The translations under genes and the position numbers were made by a program. Positions 42,846-54,165 of a DNA stretch of 64,000 bases are shown here, piece by piece. Under the pieces are notes generated by a model. That model was not told the origin of the DNA, did not search any database, and was given only the letters and a program-made list of their open reading frames with translations. Where the stretch lies: contig LNGK01000006.1 in the NCBI GenBank assembly GCA_001510575.1, forward strand, positions 677,565 to 741,564, written 5' to 3'. The stretch's first letter is position 1. Each line of letters begins with the position of its first letter. Source of the DNA: Knoxdaviesia capensis (lineage: Eukaryota > Ascomycota > Sordariomycetes > Microascales > Gondwanamycetaceae).

Positions 42846-44252
42846 TATAGCGACGTTGGGAGATGGGGATCCTAGATGGTTGTCACACACAAAGACAGCG
42901 TTTGTCGCCTGATTAACAAGGAATGCCACACACAGGTTTGAATCTTCCAGGTCACCACCAGGTCATGGTGTGGTTCTCGGATGTGGTTGATTCTTTTTCT
43001 TACCCCAATGCTTTTCAAACGAGGAGAATCTGGAATTCCCTGCAGACCATCTGGAGGATTTACACACTCGAAAGGATGGGCGAGTTGCACGGAGAGTCAT
43101 AGTTTGACGAAGGATCGTGGAGATCAAAGAAAAGAAAAAAAGAAACTCAGACAGAAAGGGAGTGCCGTCGGGGGCGGGACAGCGGAGACACTTTTGAAAT
43201 GTTTTCGTTTACTGGATCAAGTGAGGCCTACGCCCAAACGGACGACCCAACTTCAGGGCTGTTGGCCACGCGAAGATCTGGTGGGCCTGGACAGTGCAGG
43301 CATACAATTTCCTCATTCATCGATGGGGCGGGGTTTGTCGCGGTTTGGCTTGGGGTCCTTGAGTTTTGACTGCCACGGAGGTGTCGGCTGAGGGCAATGT
43401 CAGAAAGGAAATGTGAGTCCATACATAATCAGTACGGAGAACGTGGGCGAGGAAGAGAATACAGGCCAGAAGATTCAAGACAAGGGCGAAAAGAAGTGAG
43501 CATACACCCACTCCCATTCCCTTACCGAGAAAAGAAAAACACCCGAACAGGGGGCCTAACATGGACCAACGGGCCCATTACTCCAGTTGTTGCATGAAGA
43601 AAATGTGGAGCTGGGTGGCCTTGCCACGCCGTGATTGGAAGACATCCAACTCGGGGGGCCGGCAACAAGCTTGGACGTGGCAGACCCATCTCGTGCAAGG
43701 GGCGGTGCTAGAGGTGTCGTCAATCGGGGGCCGGCAATGATGCAATAACCCTAGTGTAACCCTAACCCGTCTCCGGCCCCCCGTTGCCGGCCCCCGTCCG
43801 CAATTACCCGCGCGTTCCATGCCCCGTGAAAAGCCGACACAACCCCACCTCCGATTTATCACAGTTGTGCCAGCCCCAGCCCCGGTCCGCCGCCGCCACA
43901 CTCCGACGTCTCCATTTTATCTTTGCGCCTTCCATTCCTCGCCTTTTCTGTCTTTCCTTTCCTGCGTTCATCAGGCACAGGCATGGATGAAAACAGCATG
44001 GCCACGAGATCAACAGGTCTATTCCGGTTGCGTCCAAACATGGCCGCCACTACGGCTTGGTCAGCGTGCTGAATCATTCCCGGGCAGGTATTTAAGGATC
44101 ATCAGTTATGTCATCCGGAATGTCTTCCTTTTTGTCTTCTTCTTGATCTCGTCATCTCGTCCAGTGATTACTCAAGTGACAAAACAAACACCAGATTATC
44201 CAGCTACAATCCATCTCTTTTCCCCACCATCACCAAACCCAATACCGCAATA
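42846..44252. other. Intergenic region upstream of the metallothionein gene
   Basis: No protein gene is supported. It holds GGGGGCCGGCAA motifs in direct and inverted orientation around telomere-like repeats at 43726-43795, then a CT-rich leader (43880-44250) before the metallothionein. Confidence 0.55.
43726..43795. repeat. 12-bp inverted repeat flanking telomere-like motifs
   Basis: GGGGGCCGGCAA at 43726-43737 is the exact complement of TTGCCGGCCCCC at 43784-43795. Between them lie AACCCTAGTG and AACCCTAACCC. A further direct copy of the arm is at 43654-43665. The element is about 460 bp upstream of the metallothionein start. Confidence 0.8.
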
Positions 44253-44454
44253 ATGCCCTGCTCGTGTGGAACGTCGAATTCGTGCGGTTGCACCGGCCCC
44301 AACTCGTGCTCCTGTGGATCGAACTGCGCATGCGAGTCGTGCACTGGCGTAAGACATCCCCAGCTCACCTTATCTCCTCTCCTCGATTCACATTCCGATG
44401 CATACTGTGTGTGCTAACTCTCATGTTCAAATTTATCTATCGTAGAAGAACTAA
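44253..44454 (+). CDS. Metallothionein, 34 residues, nine cysteines
   Basis: Exon 1 (44253-44348) encodes 32 residues starting MPCSCGTSNSCGC and ending CACESCTG. A GTAAGA donor, a GCTAACTC branch site and a CGTAG acceptor bring in a 9-nt final exon (44446-44454) coding Lys, Asn and TAA. Nine of 34 residues are cysteine, at 3, 5, 11, 13, 19, 21, 25, 27 and 30, as four CxC pairs plus one, and there are no aromatic residues or histidines. This is the pattern of the small fungal copper metallothioneins such as that of Neurospora, which has seven cysteines. The protein binds Cu(I), and perhaps other soft metals, in the cytosol, and is usually induced by copper. Without splicing, the frame would run on with non-metallothionein sequence, so the intron is well supported. 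Confidence 0.85.
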
Positions 44455-46193
44455 ATTCATCATCGTTACCAAACTTACTCTCATGCCCTGGGATTCACTG
44501 ATGGGTCACGCCGGAAGGGAACTTTAACCACTGTGTTTACTGAACTGAACTTACTCAAGGCATCAATATACTGAATCATTGGTCGATCTGTGCCGACTTC
44601 CCCTCGTGAATGAGAATGTGAAGTGAATGTGATCTCACCTGATTTTCCCCCCTCACATAGTAGGGTCGGTTGGTTAATTAGGGTTATGGAAGGTGTTAGG
44701 GTTAGGTCTCCGCATTGACCCCAGTGATCTACAAAGCATTTGTGGCTGAGATGGCACATCATCCTCCCATTTATTGTGCCGCAGTGAAGCAGAATCGCAG
44801 TCAATTGCCCTTTTCAAGATTCCCCATCCGGCAGGCTCAGACTGCCTCAACCCTAACCCTACAGTTTCCCAGGCATCGTTCCTGGCTGAGCGATTACCGC
44901 CTTAGGGAGGCGAGGAAGCTCGCACACTCACGCAGAACGGGGAACCTGACCCCAAAGCACTCTATTTGTTTGGACTACACTCCGAGACTAATCTATATCT
45001 TGGAGCTTAACTTATAAGGTGCCGGGAGCCCAACCAAGCAAAGTGGAGAAAGCCTGCGATATAGCCAAGATCAAGCAACCGACCCATCTGGATGGGTTCT
45101 GTTCGTTTCTCTCTTATCTCCCCCATTTTCTGACGTGGTATAAGCTGCGGATTTGGACTGCGACATAAGTTCCCTTCGAGCTAGATTGGGACAACCTCAA
45201 TACTTGGAGCCTCTGGATCCATCGGAGGAGCGGTTTTTTCTCGCGCCGGAACATAAGACGGAGAGACTGCCTCGCTCGGGACAAGAGGGACCACAATCCC
45301 GCCACTCACTCTATGAGCAGTGAGACTCGCGTGAGCGCGATGAGACGGACTGTTGGTTGAAAGCCTCCGGTGAGGCCCAGGGTGAGACACACTCACACAG
45401 TCAGAAGAGGATCGGCCTGGACCTCTTGTTCCTATCGGCAAGTTTGCGTCTTACTCACATGTGTGCTTGCTTCGCACGGCACGTCTTTCACTTAGGTAGT
45501 ATGGTATGGTCTGCCCGCTTGGTTTCTCTGTGACTGAGATACGGGCTGCGTACGATTTTCTGGCTGGCCGTGCATTCCCCCTGTCAATACTCTGTTCTGT
45601 GACTTGTCTGGTGTATTCTAGAATGGGGGGGAGGGGGAGAGTTGTCCACGCCGCACTTTCTGGCTCTTGGACATCTCCCAACGTTGCATTCTGTGTTATT
45701 GTCGCCGTACGAGGTGCTGAGAGGCTGGCCCGCCCCCCAGTCGAGAAAAAAACATGAAAATGGTGTGGAGATATTCATGTTCCTCGGCGAAAGAGAGACT
45801 GGGTTATCGATCATTTCCTCACCGGAAGCTATGTCTCTCGCTCGGGTTCTCGCTTTCCCTTCCCCTCCTCTCTCTCTCTCTCTCTCTCCCTTCCCTCGAT
45901 TTTGACGTGGTATCTGTCAACAGCTCTGTTAGGCAAACCACAGGCCAAGTTTGGTCCTTGTCCCCTCGTTCGTGTTCTAATTCTTCTCTGCAGCCAGCCA
46001 TTTCCTTGGCCCTCTCAGTCTCGACATATAACACAGGCCTCTTCCTCTCCCTCTCTCTCGCTCTTGTCCCTCCACGCCCACCACCTTTGGAGACTTGACG
46101 GCCAATACCGCCAGTTTATCTCCTCCTCTTGGTCTGTACGTGATAGATATATTTATTGAATATCTTAACCCTCATTCCTCCTCTCCGTTCATC
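44455..46193. other. Intergenic region between metallothionein and aminopeptidase
   Basis: Telomere-like motifs cluster at 44677-44707 (two TTAGGG words) and 44850-44865. A minus-strand frame at 45181-45441 (ending VPSEAVSPSYVPAREKT and further residues) has moderately plausible codon use but no recognised family; it is not called. From 45840 the sequence is a CT-rich promoter and leader with (CT)n runs. Confidence 0.5.
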
Positions 46194-47874
46194 ATGCGGT
46201 CGTTGTCCCTGCTGTCTGCGTGCCTGTTCACGGCTGGCCTGGCCGTGGCGGCTCCGGGCCCCAACACCGGCTCGACCGATCCTGCCACCGGATTGCGGCT
46301 CATCAAGCTGTCGCCCGATGCAGAGCCGATCTGGGCTACCGCGGAGGAGAAGGCCGAACTTGCGCTGGCCAACAGAGGATTTGTTGATGTGACCGATGTT
46401 CAGGTAGGTGTCTATCTCCGCTGTCTACTTGTTTGTGCCTATGCAGAACGCACACACACACACAAACGCCATCCCGCATCTGAGACACTCCCGATCGCGT
46501 ATCTGAGGCAAATACCAACGCACAAAATCCCGATCCTACACCGATCCTGCAGACACGAAACGCCACCCCCAAACCCTAGTGTAACAACCCGTGTAACCCA
46601 CCAAAAATCAGACTTACTCACCCACCTGCTTGTATCTAGGACGCCGAAATCCTTCAGCGCATGTCGGCCGCATATGGCACGCTCGAGGAGAAACGCGCGA
46701 TTGTGTACCCGACCGAGCTCAAGTACCTGTCCCGGGCGTCATGCTTCATCGAGGACGTCAACGAGGAGGGCCCCCGCGCGTGGTTGCTCACCATGACCGA
46801 GTATGTGTTCTCACCGTCCCCCCGTTGTTCCCTTTTCATCTTTAGGGTGTGTGCTAAACACCGCGTATCAGGTTCTGGAACCGTGATTACCGCTCGATCA
46901 ACGGCACCATCTCCGCCCAGTGGATGCACGATATCCTGGTCAACATCTCGTCGCCCAACCCGGCCATCGAGGTCAAGAAGTTCGAGCACACGTGGAACCA
47001 GCCGTCGCTCATCGTCACCATCCCCGGAAAGACCGATGACCTCGGTGAGGACTTCCCGCATCCCCTACCTCCAACGCCCCTCCCCCCACATTCTTCAAAC
47101 TCCAGCTAACTGCCAAACAAGTCGTCGTCGGCGCCCACTTCGACTCCGTCGGCGGCTCCAGCCCCGGCGCGCGCGCCCCGGGCGCCGAGGACAACGGCTC
47201 CGGCTGCGTGGTGCTGATGGAGGCGCTGCGCGTGCTCGCCAAGCGCCACTTCCGGCCGAAGAACACGCTGGAGTTCCACTTCTACGCGGCCGAGGAGGGC
47301 GGCCTGCTCGGCGCGGTGGCCCTCTGGAACAAGTACAAGGCCGACGGCAAGTCGGTGGTCGGCTTCGTCAACCAGGACATGGCCGGCTGGTCGCCCAGCG
47401 GCCAGGTGTCCGTGTTCACCGACTACGCGGATTCCGGGCTCACCGCGTACGTGCGCCTCGTGGCTGAGGGGTACACCGGCAAGCCAACCACGTCGGACGT
47501 GTGCGGGTATGCGTGCTCGGACCATGCCGCCGGGTACTTTGCTGGATTCCGTATGTATCCTCATCATTGCAGGCAGTGGGTCTGGTGTGTATCTTGGGTC
47601 GATTTTGCTAACCTTGCTCTTCCCTTCAGCTGCGTCGTATGTCTGCGATGAGCCGATAGATACGGCCGCGTACTGGATCCACAACTCCCGCGATGTCAGA
47701 CACCCCACTCCCTCTCCTACCTTTTCTTTTCCCCTTATTCAATCCGTCGAGCCCCGAAATACTGACCCGGCCTCTTGCATCTAGACCTACGATAAGGTCG
47801 AGTTCGACACCATCTCCAGACACGCCGTCTTCACCCTCGGCTTCCTGCTCGAAGCCTCGCACATCTCCGTGTAA
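46194..47874 (+). CDS. Secreted M28-family leucine aminopeptidase (LAP1-like)
   Basis: Six exons are predicted: 46194-46403, 46640-46800, 46872-47044, 47122-47550, 47630-47694 and 47785-47874, giving 375 residues. A signal peptide starts MRSLSLLSACLFTAGLAVAA, and a propeptide-like segment follows. The peptidase M28 zinc ligands are visible in order: VGAHFDSVGG (His), GAEDNGSG (bridging Asp), AAEEGGLLG (general base Glu and ligand Glu), NQDMAGW (Asp) and CSDHAAGYFAGF (His). A cysteine pair in VCGYACSD and SYVCDEP fits the disulphide known for secreted leucine aminopeptidases. The enzyme removes N-terminal residues from peptides outside the cell. All junctions keep frame; the exon 5 donor (GTCAGA) is the weakest. 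Length and order match the M28E group. Confidence 0.92.
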
Positions 47875-48611
47875 ATCCCGAAAGTGTCTTTTCCCTCCTT
47901 GCCCCCGCTGACATCCGGCGATTAGAAGGTGAGATTCTAGGGTATATACCAGATCGGGGATATATAGCGAACCAAACGTCAGCGGGTAATTAATACCTCG
48001 AAAGCAGACGACGCGTAAAATGCCGGTGTTGGCCTATCTTCCGCCAATCTCACATCATTCTTTCTTTTCTTTGGTACAGTCAGCAACCAAGGTCATGAGC
48101 ATCGGAGACGTCCCGAATGGAACATTGTTGTGTCCGTCCAGAGGTCTCGGTGCTAGTTGTATTGTGTTTCGTCTTGGGGTTCTATAACACAGCATTTCAC
48201 GAGCATTAGCAGACAAAGCATTGATGAATGGATGACAATACTAGTCATCAACTTTTAGACCTGTGAGAATGTGAGTCGAGTCAGCTTGACCATCGACGTA
48301 CTCTCTCTCATCAGTCGCAGAGCCTGTTAGTGACTTTCCGTCGCAGAAGCCGAGCTACGATTATTAAAGAAAGCAAGACACACATCACAGTGTAGAGTTC
48401 AGTCTTCCATGCTAGTCTCAATCCAATGCAACGTTATGAGTCGTCTCGTTTGATATATAACTAAAAAGTCAAAGTAATAATGCCCCCCGTCTTCCGACGT
48501 CTCGCTCACCAGTTCCGTGCTTCATTCATGCATATAATGATGTTGTTGTTGTTTTTTGTAGGGGTTGGTTTCGTGTTCAGGCATCGCAGCGAGCCTCCCG
48601 GCGGGCAGCTT
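47875..48611. other. 3' flanks of convergent aminopeptidase and GLTP genes
   Basis: No gene is seen. The sequence is AT-richer than the flanking exons and holds no repeats of note. Confidence 0.6.
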
Positions 48612-49846
48612 TTACCACTTGGCCTCCTTGCTAGCCAGGAATTCCTTGAGGATGTTCACGATGTTCTGCAGGGCCGCCAGGTAGACGGTCAGATCGGCGA
48701 CCACCTTCTCCAGCTGCTCGCCGAGCTTGGCGTAGAAGTCCTTGCGGTACGGGCAGGCACCCATGGCGGCGCTGAAGATCGGCTTGACAAGGAACGAGTG
48801 GTGCGGCTTCAGCGTGGCCGAATAGGCGGTGCGGAACGAGTCGGCAAGCTCTTCGGTGGGCTTGCTGATGTTGCCGCTGAGGGCGATGCAGGTGAATTCG
48901 AGGCCGCTGGAGAGAGACAGAGCGAGAGTGGAGAGTTAGTCAGAGTGCAGTTGTATACGGGGAGGNNNNNNNNNNNNNNNNNNNNNNNNNNNNNNNNNNN
49001 NNNNNNNNNNNNNNNNNNNNNNNNNNNNNNNNNNNNNNNNNNGGGGGGCAAAGAGTGGGGAAGTTATGGAGGAGCTGCATCACATGGAACAAAAGCCGAG
49101 GGCCTCCGTCTCGCAGGATGTCTGCTCCCATTAAATCTCACAGCAGTCACCACTTACCGGACCAGCCACAACAAGCCCTCGGTGGCAACATGCTTCTTCA
49201 GCTTCAGCTCATTGCGGACCAGGTCCTGCAGGTTCTCGGACTCGGCGGGAGCAAACAGCTGGCGTTCGCGGATTTTCTACACCACCACAAACCACATGGC
49301 CCGGGAAGATTAGCACACCCTATATCACCCTGCTATATATCACCCGGCGGAGAGGGCGCGCTTCGGAGGGGTGCTACCACGCACCTTGACATTGCCGAGC
49401 ATGTCGCTCTTGACGGGAGAGAAAGCGACGGAGCCGAGGGCATCTAAAGAATGGGGACCGATAAGTCGGACGTTAGAAACGGAGACAATAGATAGATAAG
49501 AATAGAGCAAGCAATGGCTTCCGACTTCTACCATCACCACAGCTTGGGCACAGAGACGACGAAGCTTGGAACAACCACTCCCAACCCAATCAGGCTATGG
49601 AACAGCAGCAAGAACACGACCACACCGCCACACACATGAAGTCCCAACCACTCCAGACAAAATACGAGGTTGAAGATGGCCGGAAAATAAAAACTCACCA
49701 AAAATCGTCGTCAAGCTCTCGGCAGCCTCGAGGAACTCGGTGGTCGACACAGCCTTGGTGGCCTCGTCAACCGGCACATCGACAAACGACTTGCGGAACG
49801 TCTGCACAATGGTGCCGCCGGGGGGGATAACCAACGCCGTAGCCAT
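48612..49846 (-). CDS. Glycolipid transfer protein, HET-C2-like
   Basis: Four exons are predicted: 49846-49699, 49443-49385, 49276-49158 and 48906-48612, giving 206 residues, the usual size for a GLTP-fold protein. The lipid headgroup signature is present: SDMLGNVKK (Asp-x3-Asn-x2-Lys, made across intron 2), LLWLVR with the stacking Trp, and the His in KPHHSFLVK. The start (TFRKSFVDVPV) and the FLEAAESLTTIFD helix match fungal HET-C2, which moves glycosphingolipids between membranes. In Podospora, het-c alleles also take part in vegetative incompatibility. The third intron contains a run of Ns (48966-49042), so its length is uncertain, but the coding exons on both sides are complete. Confidence 0.92.
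48966..49042. other. Assembly gap (run of N)
   Basis: Seventy-seven unresolved bases are flanked by G-rich sequence, inside the third intron of the GLTP gene. The gap size may be nominal. Confidence 0.99.
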
Positions 49847-51471
49847 GGTTTCTGACGTGTATAGAGTTGGGAATGAGGGGATCGTGGGAGGTTCAGAGAA
49901 GATCAACGAAGGACCAGATGGAAGCAAGCTTGAGACAAGCAGGATGAAGATGGAAGGAAGATATGTTAGAAGATGAGAAAAGAGAACGAGAACGATTCGG
50001 CCCGCCTTCGTAAAGTCGGTGACAAGCTATGGCCGACGAATGCTCGTGGCAAAGTGGAGAGAGTTTCAAGGGGACTGCTTGCTCTCTTTTTGGGGGAACT
50101 TCAGTGGGAGGGAGAGGGGTGCAGTACGTGCGAATTGGTATCACTACTGTCCATCTTCATACAATCTGCACCTGTGAATCACAGTGTCCAAGAGTGTAGC
50201 CCGCCCCTTTCACTATTGCCGATGGCCTTTTTTGTGCCCCTGTTATTTCCCCGCCACTCACTATCATTTCTTATCCGTTGGCTGTTATCGGAGCACCACC
50301 CCAACCCTAGCATTAGGGCTAGGATTACAACCCTAGTATATCTCGGGCGGGTTAGTGCATCAGACAGCCATCCTACCAACCCGAACTCGTTGCCGGAGTC
50401 TCCCTCCCGACAATCTCTTGATGCATACATACATGGCAGATATGGGGACCAGAGCGAGGCAGAGAACAGGCATTGGATGTCGACAAGCGAAGTTCCGAGA
50501 AAGCCGATTCGCTTCTGAGCAGCTTTGTAGTACATCTCGGCACAGAGGAACAAAGGCATCTTCATCCACGCCTTGGCCGAAGGGGGATACCGGTATCTGT
50601 TCGGATCTTGAGCCCGGTCGGAGGCTTGACCACACGAGACTCGGACCCCTCACAGGAGAAGAGCCTCGGTCTGTAGGATTGTCGCCACACGCATGGACGT
50701 CAGAAATGAAGGAATTAATCGACGCCTTCTTCGGACTCGGGTTTGGGGAGGCCAGATTACTCCGGGTTTCGGCGCCAGATTACTCCGGGTTTCGGCGCCA
50801 GATTACTCCGGGTTTCGGCGCCAGATTACTCCGGGTTTCGGCGCTCGTCGCCGACGACCGGGTTGGACTTCCCAACGACGGTGAAACTGCTAGAAGCAAG
50901 AGAGTCCATTAATTGAGATGAAATCTTCCAGAAATATGATAAAAAAATCAACAAGGAAAAGGGTGTCAAGAAGCGGGGAACTGGGGAATCCGGGGAATGC
51001 GCTAGGATTTTGCGGCCTGGATCCCACGGCTAATAGTTGAAAGAGGCCGGCCGACCTTGACCGAGACAGGACGGAGAAGGGATGGGTAAGGATAGCTGGT
51101 CAAATCCACACCAGTAGGAAAAGAGGATACATGATGATAAGAGAGTGGTGTGTATATGAGATGATTCTCTAGGGCAAGTCCTATCTATTATTAAGAAGAG
51201 AGAATAACCAGCTAGATCTGGATTTGATGTATCTAAATAGATTCCTCCTTTTTCACTCTTTAACTACTAACACAGGAGAGCTGAAAGGATTTTAGTCCTG
51301 TTTACGAGATGAATGGATGTGCATTACTGCCTATCTGTACCGTTTTACTCAACAGGCCCGTTCTCCTCTCCAGAATCAGGCAACTGTTGCGTTGTATGTC
51401 AGTGAGACACTGTTTACGACTCATTGTGTGAGCAGGTGAATCAACTACGAGGACGCTTATAGTGAAGAACT
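49847..51471. other. Intergenic region with a 23-bp minisatellite
   Basis: The promoter side of the GLTP gene lies on the left, with a CCCTAG/TTAGGG cluster at 50303-50338. The minisatellite at 50755-50846 is listed separately. The rest has no supported gene and flanks the transporter pseudogene. Confidence 0.6.
50755..50846. repeat. Minisatellite, four copies of a 23-bp unit
   Basis: GATTACTCCGGGTTTCGGCG (first 20 bases of the unit, then CCA) is repeated head to tail at 50755, 50778, 50801 and 50824, with only the last unit diverging at its end. The unit includes the palindromic GGCGCC. Confidence 0.95.
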
Positions 51472-52375
51472 TCAACTCCCTGTGTCCTCGTACTGCACCC
51501 TTTCCATGCGGCTGTCAACCTGCTTCTCGGTGTGTGTAACGGTGGGCTCGTCGGCATCGAGCATCTTTTCGTTTGGCTCGGCTCGGTAAACAACTCCGGT
51601 GCAGATGTAGCCTGAAGGAGACAAGTCTGGTCAGTCTCTGGTTGTTTCTGGTATGTTGCAATTCTAGTACATGCAGATGAAGTCTCAGTAACATCCTCTT
51701 GAACTTGCGAGTCGGCAGTTTGGCGTTGAACATCTCGTCGGGGTTCTCGAGAGACCGGCGGTGGGTGTCCTGCAATTTGAGACTTATTAGATATGTGACT
51801 TTGAAGGTATCACGCCCGCGACGCAGGAGTAGTGATAGACGTACGGGTAGGAAGAAGAACACGAAGATAACAGTCACAAAGTTGGAGGCCGCCCAGATGA
51901 AGCCCACTGATACACACGGCGCGGAGGAGATTGCTGGGGATCTCGCCAGCCACGACGAAGGCCGTCGGGCCGCAGATGGCCGAGAACACACACTGGAAGA
52001 GGATCAGCATGGAAGCCACCACCTTGCCGGTCGTCACGGTCTCGTGTTGGGCGACCCACACAACACCGATAACCAGCATCAATGCCGCCTGGATACCAAA
52101 GCCCGACATCAGCAGCGGCCGGCGACGGACGTAGCGGTTGTGGAACACGCCGGCATGGCCCCCCGAAGAGAGATTGTCGTGACCATGATGGAATCGGTGA
52201 AGGGGGTCTTGAAGCCGGCCACCTGGAAGAAATACGTCTTGTAGACGGCGATGAAGAGGAACCCCGAGGCGGCATGCATGGTTCCCGCGGCCATGGTCAG
52301 CAGCGTGCGGCGGAGCTCGGCGCCGGTGAGCACCATGCGCAGCGCATTCCACCGGCTGATCTTAATCTCCACCAG
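51472..52375 (-). pseudogene. Truncated, frameshifted MFS sugar-transporter pseudogene
   Basis: Only the C-terminal half of a sugar porter can be read on the minus strand. It starts in EIKISRWNALRMVLTG with no signal or first six membrane segments upstream, then MHAASGFLFIAVYKTYFF. A shift at a six-base C/G run near 52160 moves the frame to HNRYVRRRPLLMSGFG, MLILFQCVFSAICGP and GEIPSNLLRAV. A second shift near 51910 moves it to SVGFIWAASNFVTVIFVFFF. A normal-looking intron (GTACGT to TTGCAG) then leads to RRSLENPDEMFNAKLPTRKF, and a further frame change is needed to reach the tail with EPTVTHTEKQVDSRMERV. The EIP and RRPLL motifs identify the family. The locus cannot make a transporter as it stands. 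Confidence 0.75.
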
Positions 52376-52965
52376 GCCAGGACGGGACTAGCGGTGACCC
52401 GTTCTAGGAAGGCAATGGGGATGAGACGGGGACGAGAGCCCGGAACCCGGAGTTGCCTCTGCGGCTATCCCCGGATCGGCTAGGCTGCCTCCCTCAGGTT
52501 TCTGCCAACTCCAAAAACGAGCAACAGCCTGAACCACACTGGCCGGGGTGGCTGCTCAGCTTGATATGGGGGCCTGGAGACATCCATATCCGGCTTGTTC
52601 TTTCTTTGCGATGTGGTGATGTTCTACGTGCTAGGACATCATCACCATCTCCTTGACTCCCGCGCATGTGACATTAGGAAGAATGCTCTGTTCTCATCTC
52701 CTGGTTCTTTACTCAAACTTCTGCTTGGTTCCAATGCTTTTTGGCTTTCGGCAGTTCTCTCATGTGATAGTTAGGCGTTCACTAAGGTGGGCCACACACT
52801 TCACATACAGATAGGTAGATTCCTTATCTCTTTGCCCAGCCGTCGGGATATTTCTCATGCAACTACCTACACAACGCATGCCCCGTTCTGCTCTCCTCTT
52901 GTAGTTCTATTCGGGTTCCATTGGTGGCGAGGATCGTAACCCTAACCCTAATCATCATTACCTCC
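52376..52965. other. Intergenic region between pseudogene and TPR gene
   Basis: No gene is seen. AACCCTAACCCTAATC at 52938-52953 is a double telomere-like motif directly next to the TPR gene stop. Confidence 0.6.
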
Positions 52966-54165
52966 TCAAGAGGACTTGAAGTTCATGCTGTACCCCCCGG
53001 TCTTCTCGTCTTGTACCATCTGGAAGTTCTCGGTGCTTAGTCCGAACGGCTTGAGGATGCCGTTTCCAAGCTGTGACAGTGTTAGCATAGATAAGATTCT
53101 CAAGCATCCCCGCGGCTGGCGTATGCACTTACATCTTTCAACTTCCCCCACATCTCACCCATCTCGGCCTCCTGCGCGGTTTTCACTCGAGGGGGTAGCA
53201 CCGCCAGCTGGGCTTTCACGTAGCGCATGTCGGCCGCACCGAGGGTGTCGGTCATGGCAACGAGCACTTTGTAGTCTTCCTCGGCGCCGGCGAGATTGCT
53301 CCAGCCGGCCTGTTCGACACGGGCGCGGGCGCGGCGCATGAGGGCCTTGGCGCGGATTCGGCGGATATCTGCGCGTTGCTTCGCTAGGTCGGGGTCGCCT
53401 TGGCGCGGGGGTTGCAGTGTCGATGATGACGGTGAGGCGGGCGACGTTGCAGAAGCGGGGCTTTGCGCCGGTGCTGTCAAGCCCGCACCTGCTTTTTGCG
53501 CCGCGATGGCTCCGGGGCTGATTATGTCGGCCTCCACATCCTCTTCATCGCCGTCGCCGTGGTGGTCATGATGCGCTTTGCTAGCACTCGAAGTATTGTC
53601 GAGCGGGCGGTTGCTGTCGTGGTGGAGGTCCGGGGTGTCCGCTTTCCGGGCCGATAGCGATGCAGTAGCGTCGGCGGGAGGGGGGCCATCGAGGGCGGCC
53701 GATGCAGCGTCCAGGGCGTCTAGGGCTTCGGTGGCTGTTGACGCGGCATCTTTCCAGGCCTCCAGCTTCAGATGGCAGGCGGCGATGTTGGATTTGACGA
53801 CGGCGCAGTCGAAGTGTAGATAGTTGGGGCAGGTTCCCAGAGCTTCGGCATATTTGGTGAGGGCGTCAGAGTATTGGCCAGCGGCAAACAGCGCGTTTGC
53901 TGCAGCCTTGATCACATGTGAATCCTGCAGCAGGGCCTATATTGTTTTGCATGGGGGAAATATTAGCTGATTGGCTGGTTGGTTGGTTGCTTTAACAGCT
54001 TCAAGAGCTGTCACAATAGCTTAACGCACCCAAACAGCAGCCAATAAGATGTAGTATTGTGGACATTACCTTTTCTTCTTCGGGCGAAAATTTCACGGAA
54101 TCCGTGGCAAGGTCGTCATCGGCAACCGGGAGAGGGGCAGACGGCGAAGGCGCTGGCTTGGCCAT
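52966..54165 (-). CDS. TPR co-chaperone-like protein (TTC1 family)
   Basis: Three exons are predicted: 54165-54070, 53936-53133 and 53070-52966, all phase 0, giving 334 residues. TPR helices are visible in VIKAAANALFAAGQYSDALT, then LHFDCAVVKSNIAACHLKLE, and after a long Ala/Ser/Pro-rich insert with an HHDHHGDGDEED patch, in RIRAKALMRRARARVEQ and AEEDYKVLVAM. The C-terminal exon ends LGNGILKPFGLSTENFQMV and GGYSMNF, which is the hallmark tail of TTC1-type proteins. Such proteins bind Hsp70/Hsp90 tails or G-protein subunits; the specific partner here is unknown. The insert between TPR units is much longer than in animal TTC1. The start is the ATG giving the acidic N-terminus before the first intron. 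Confidence 0.85.
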
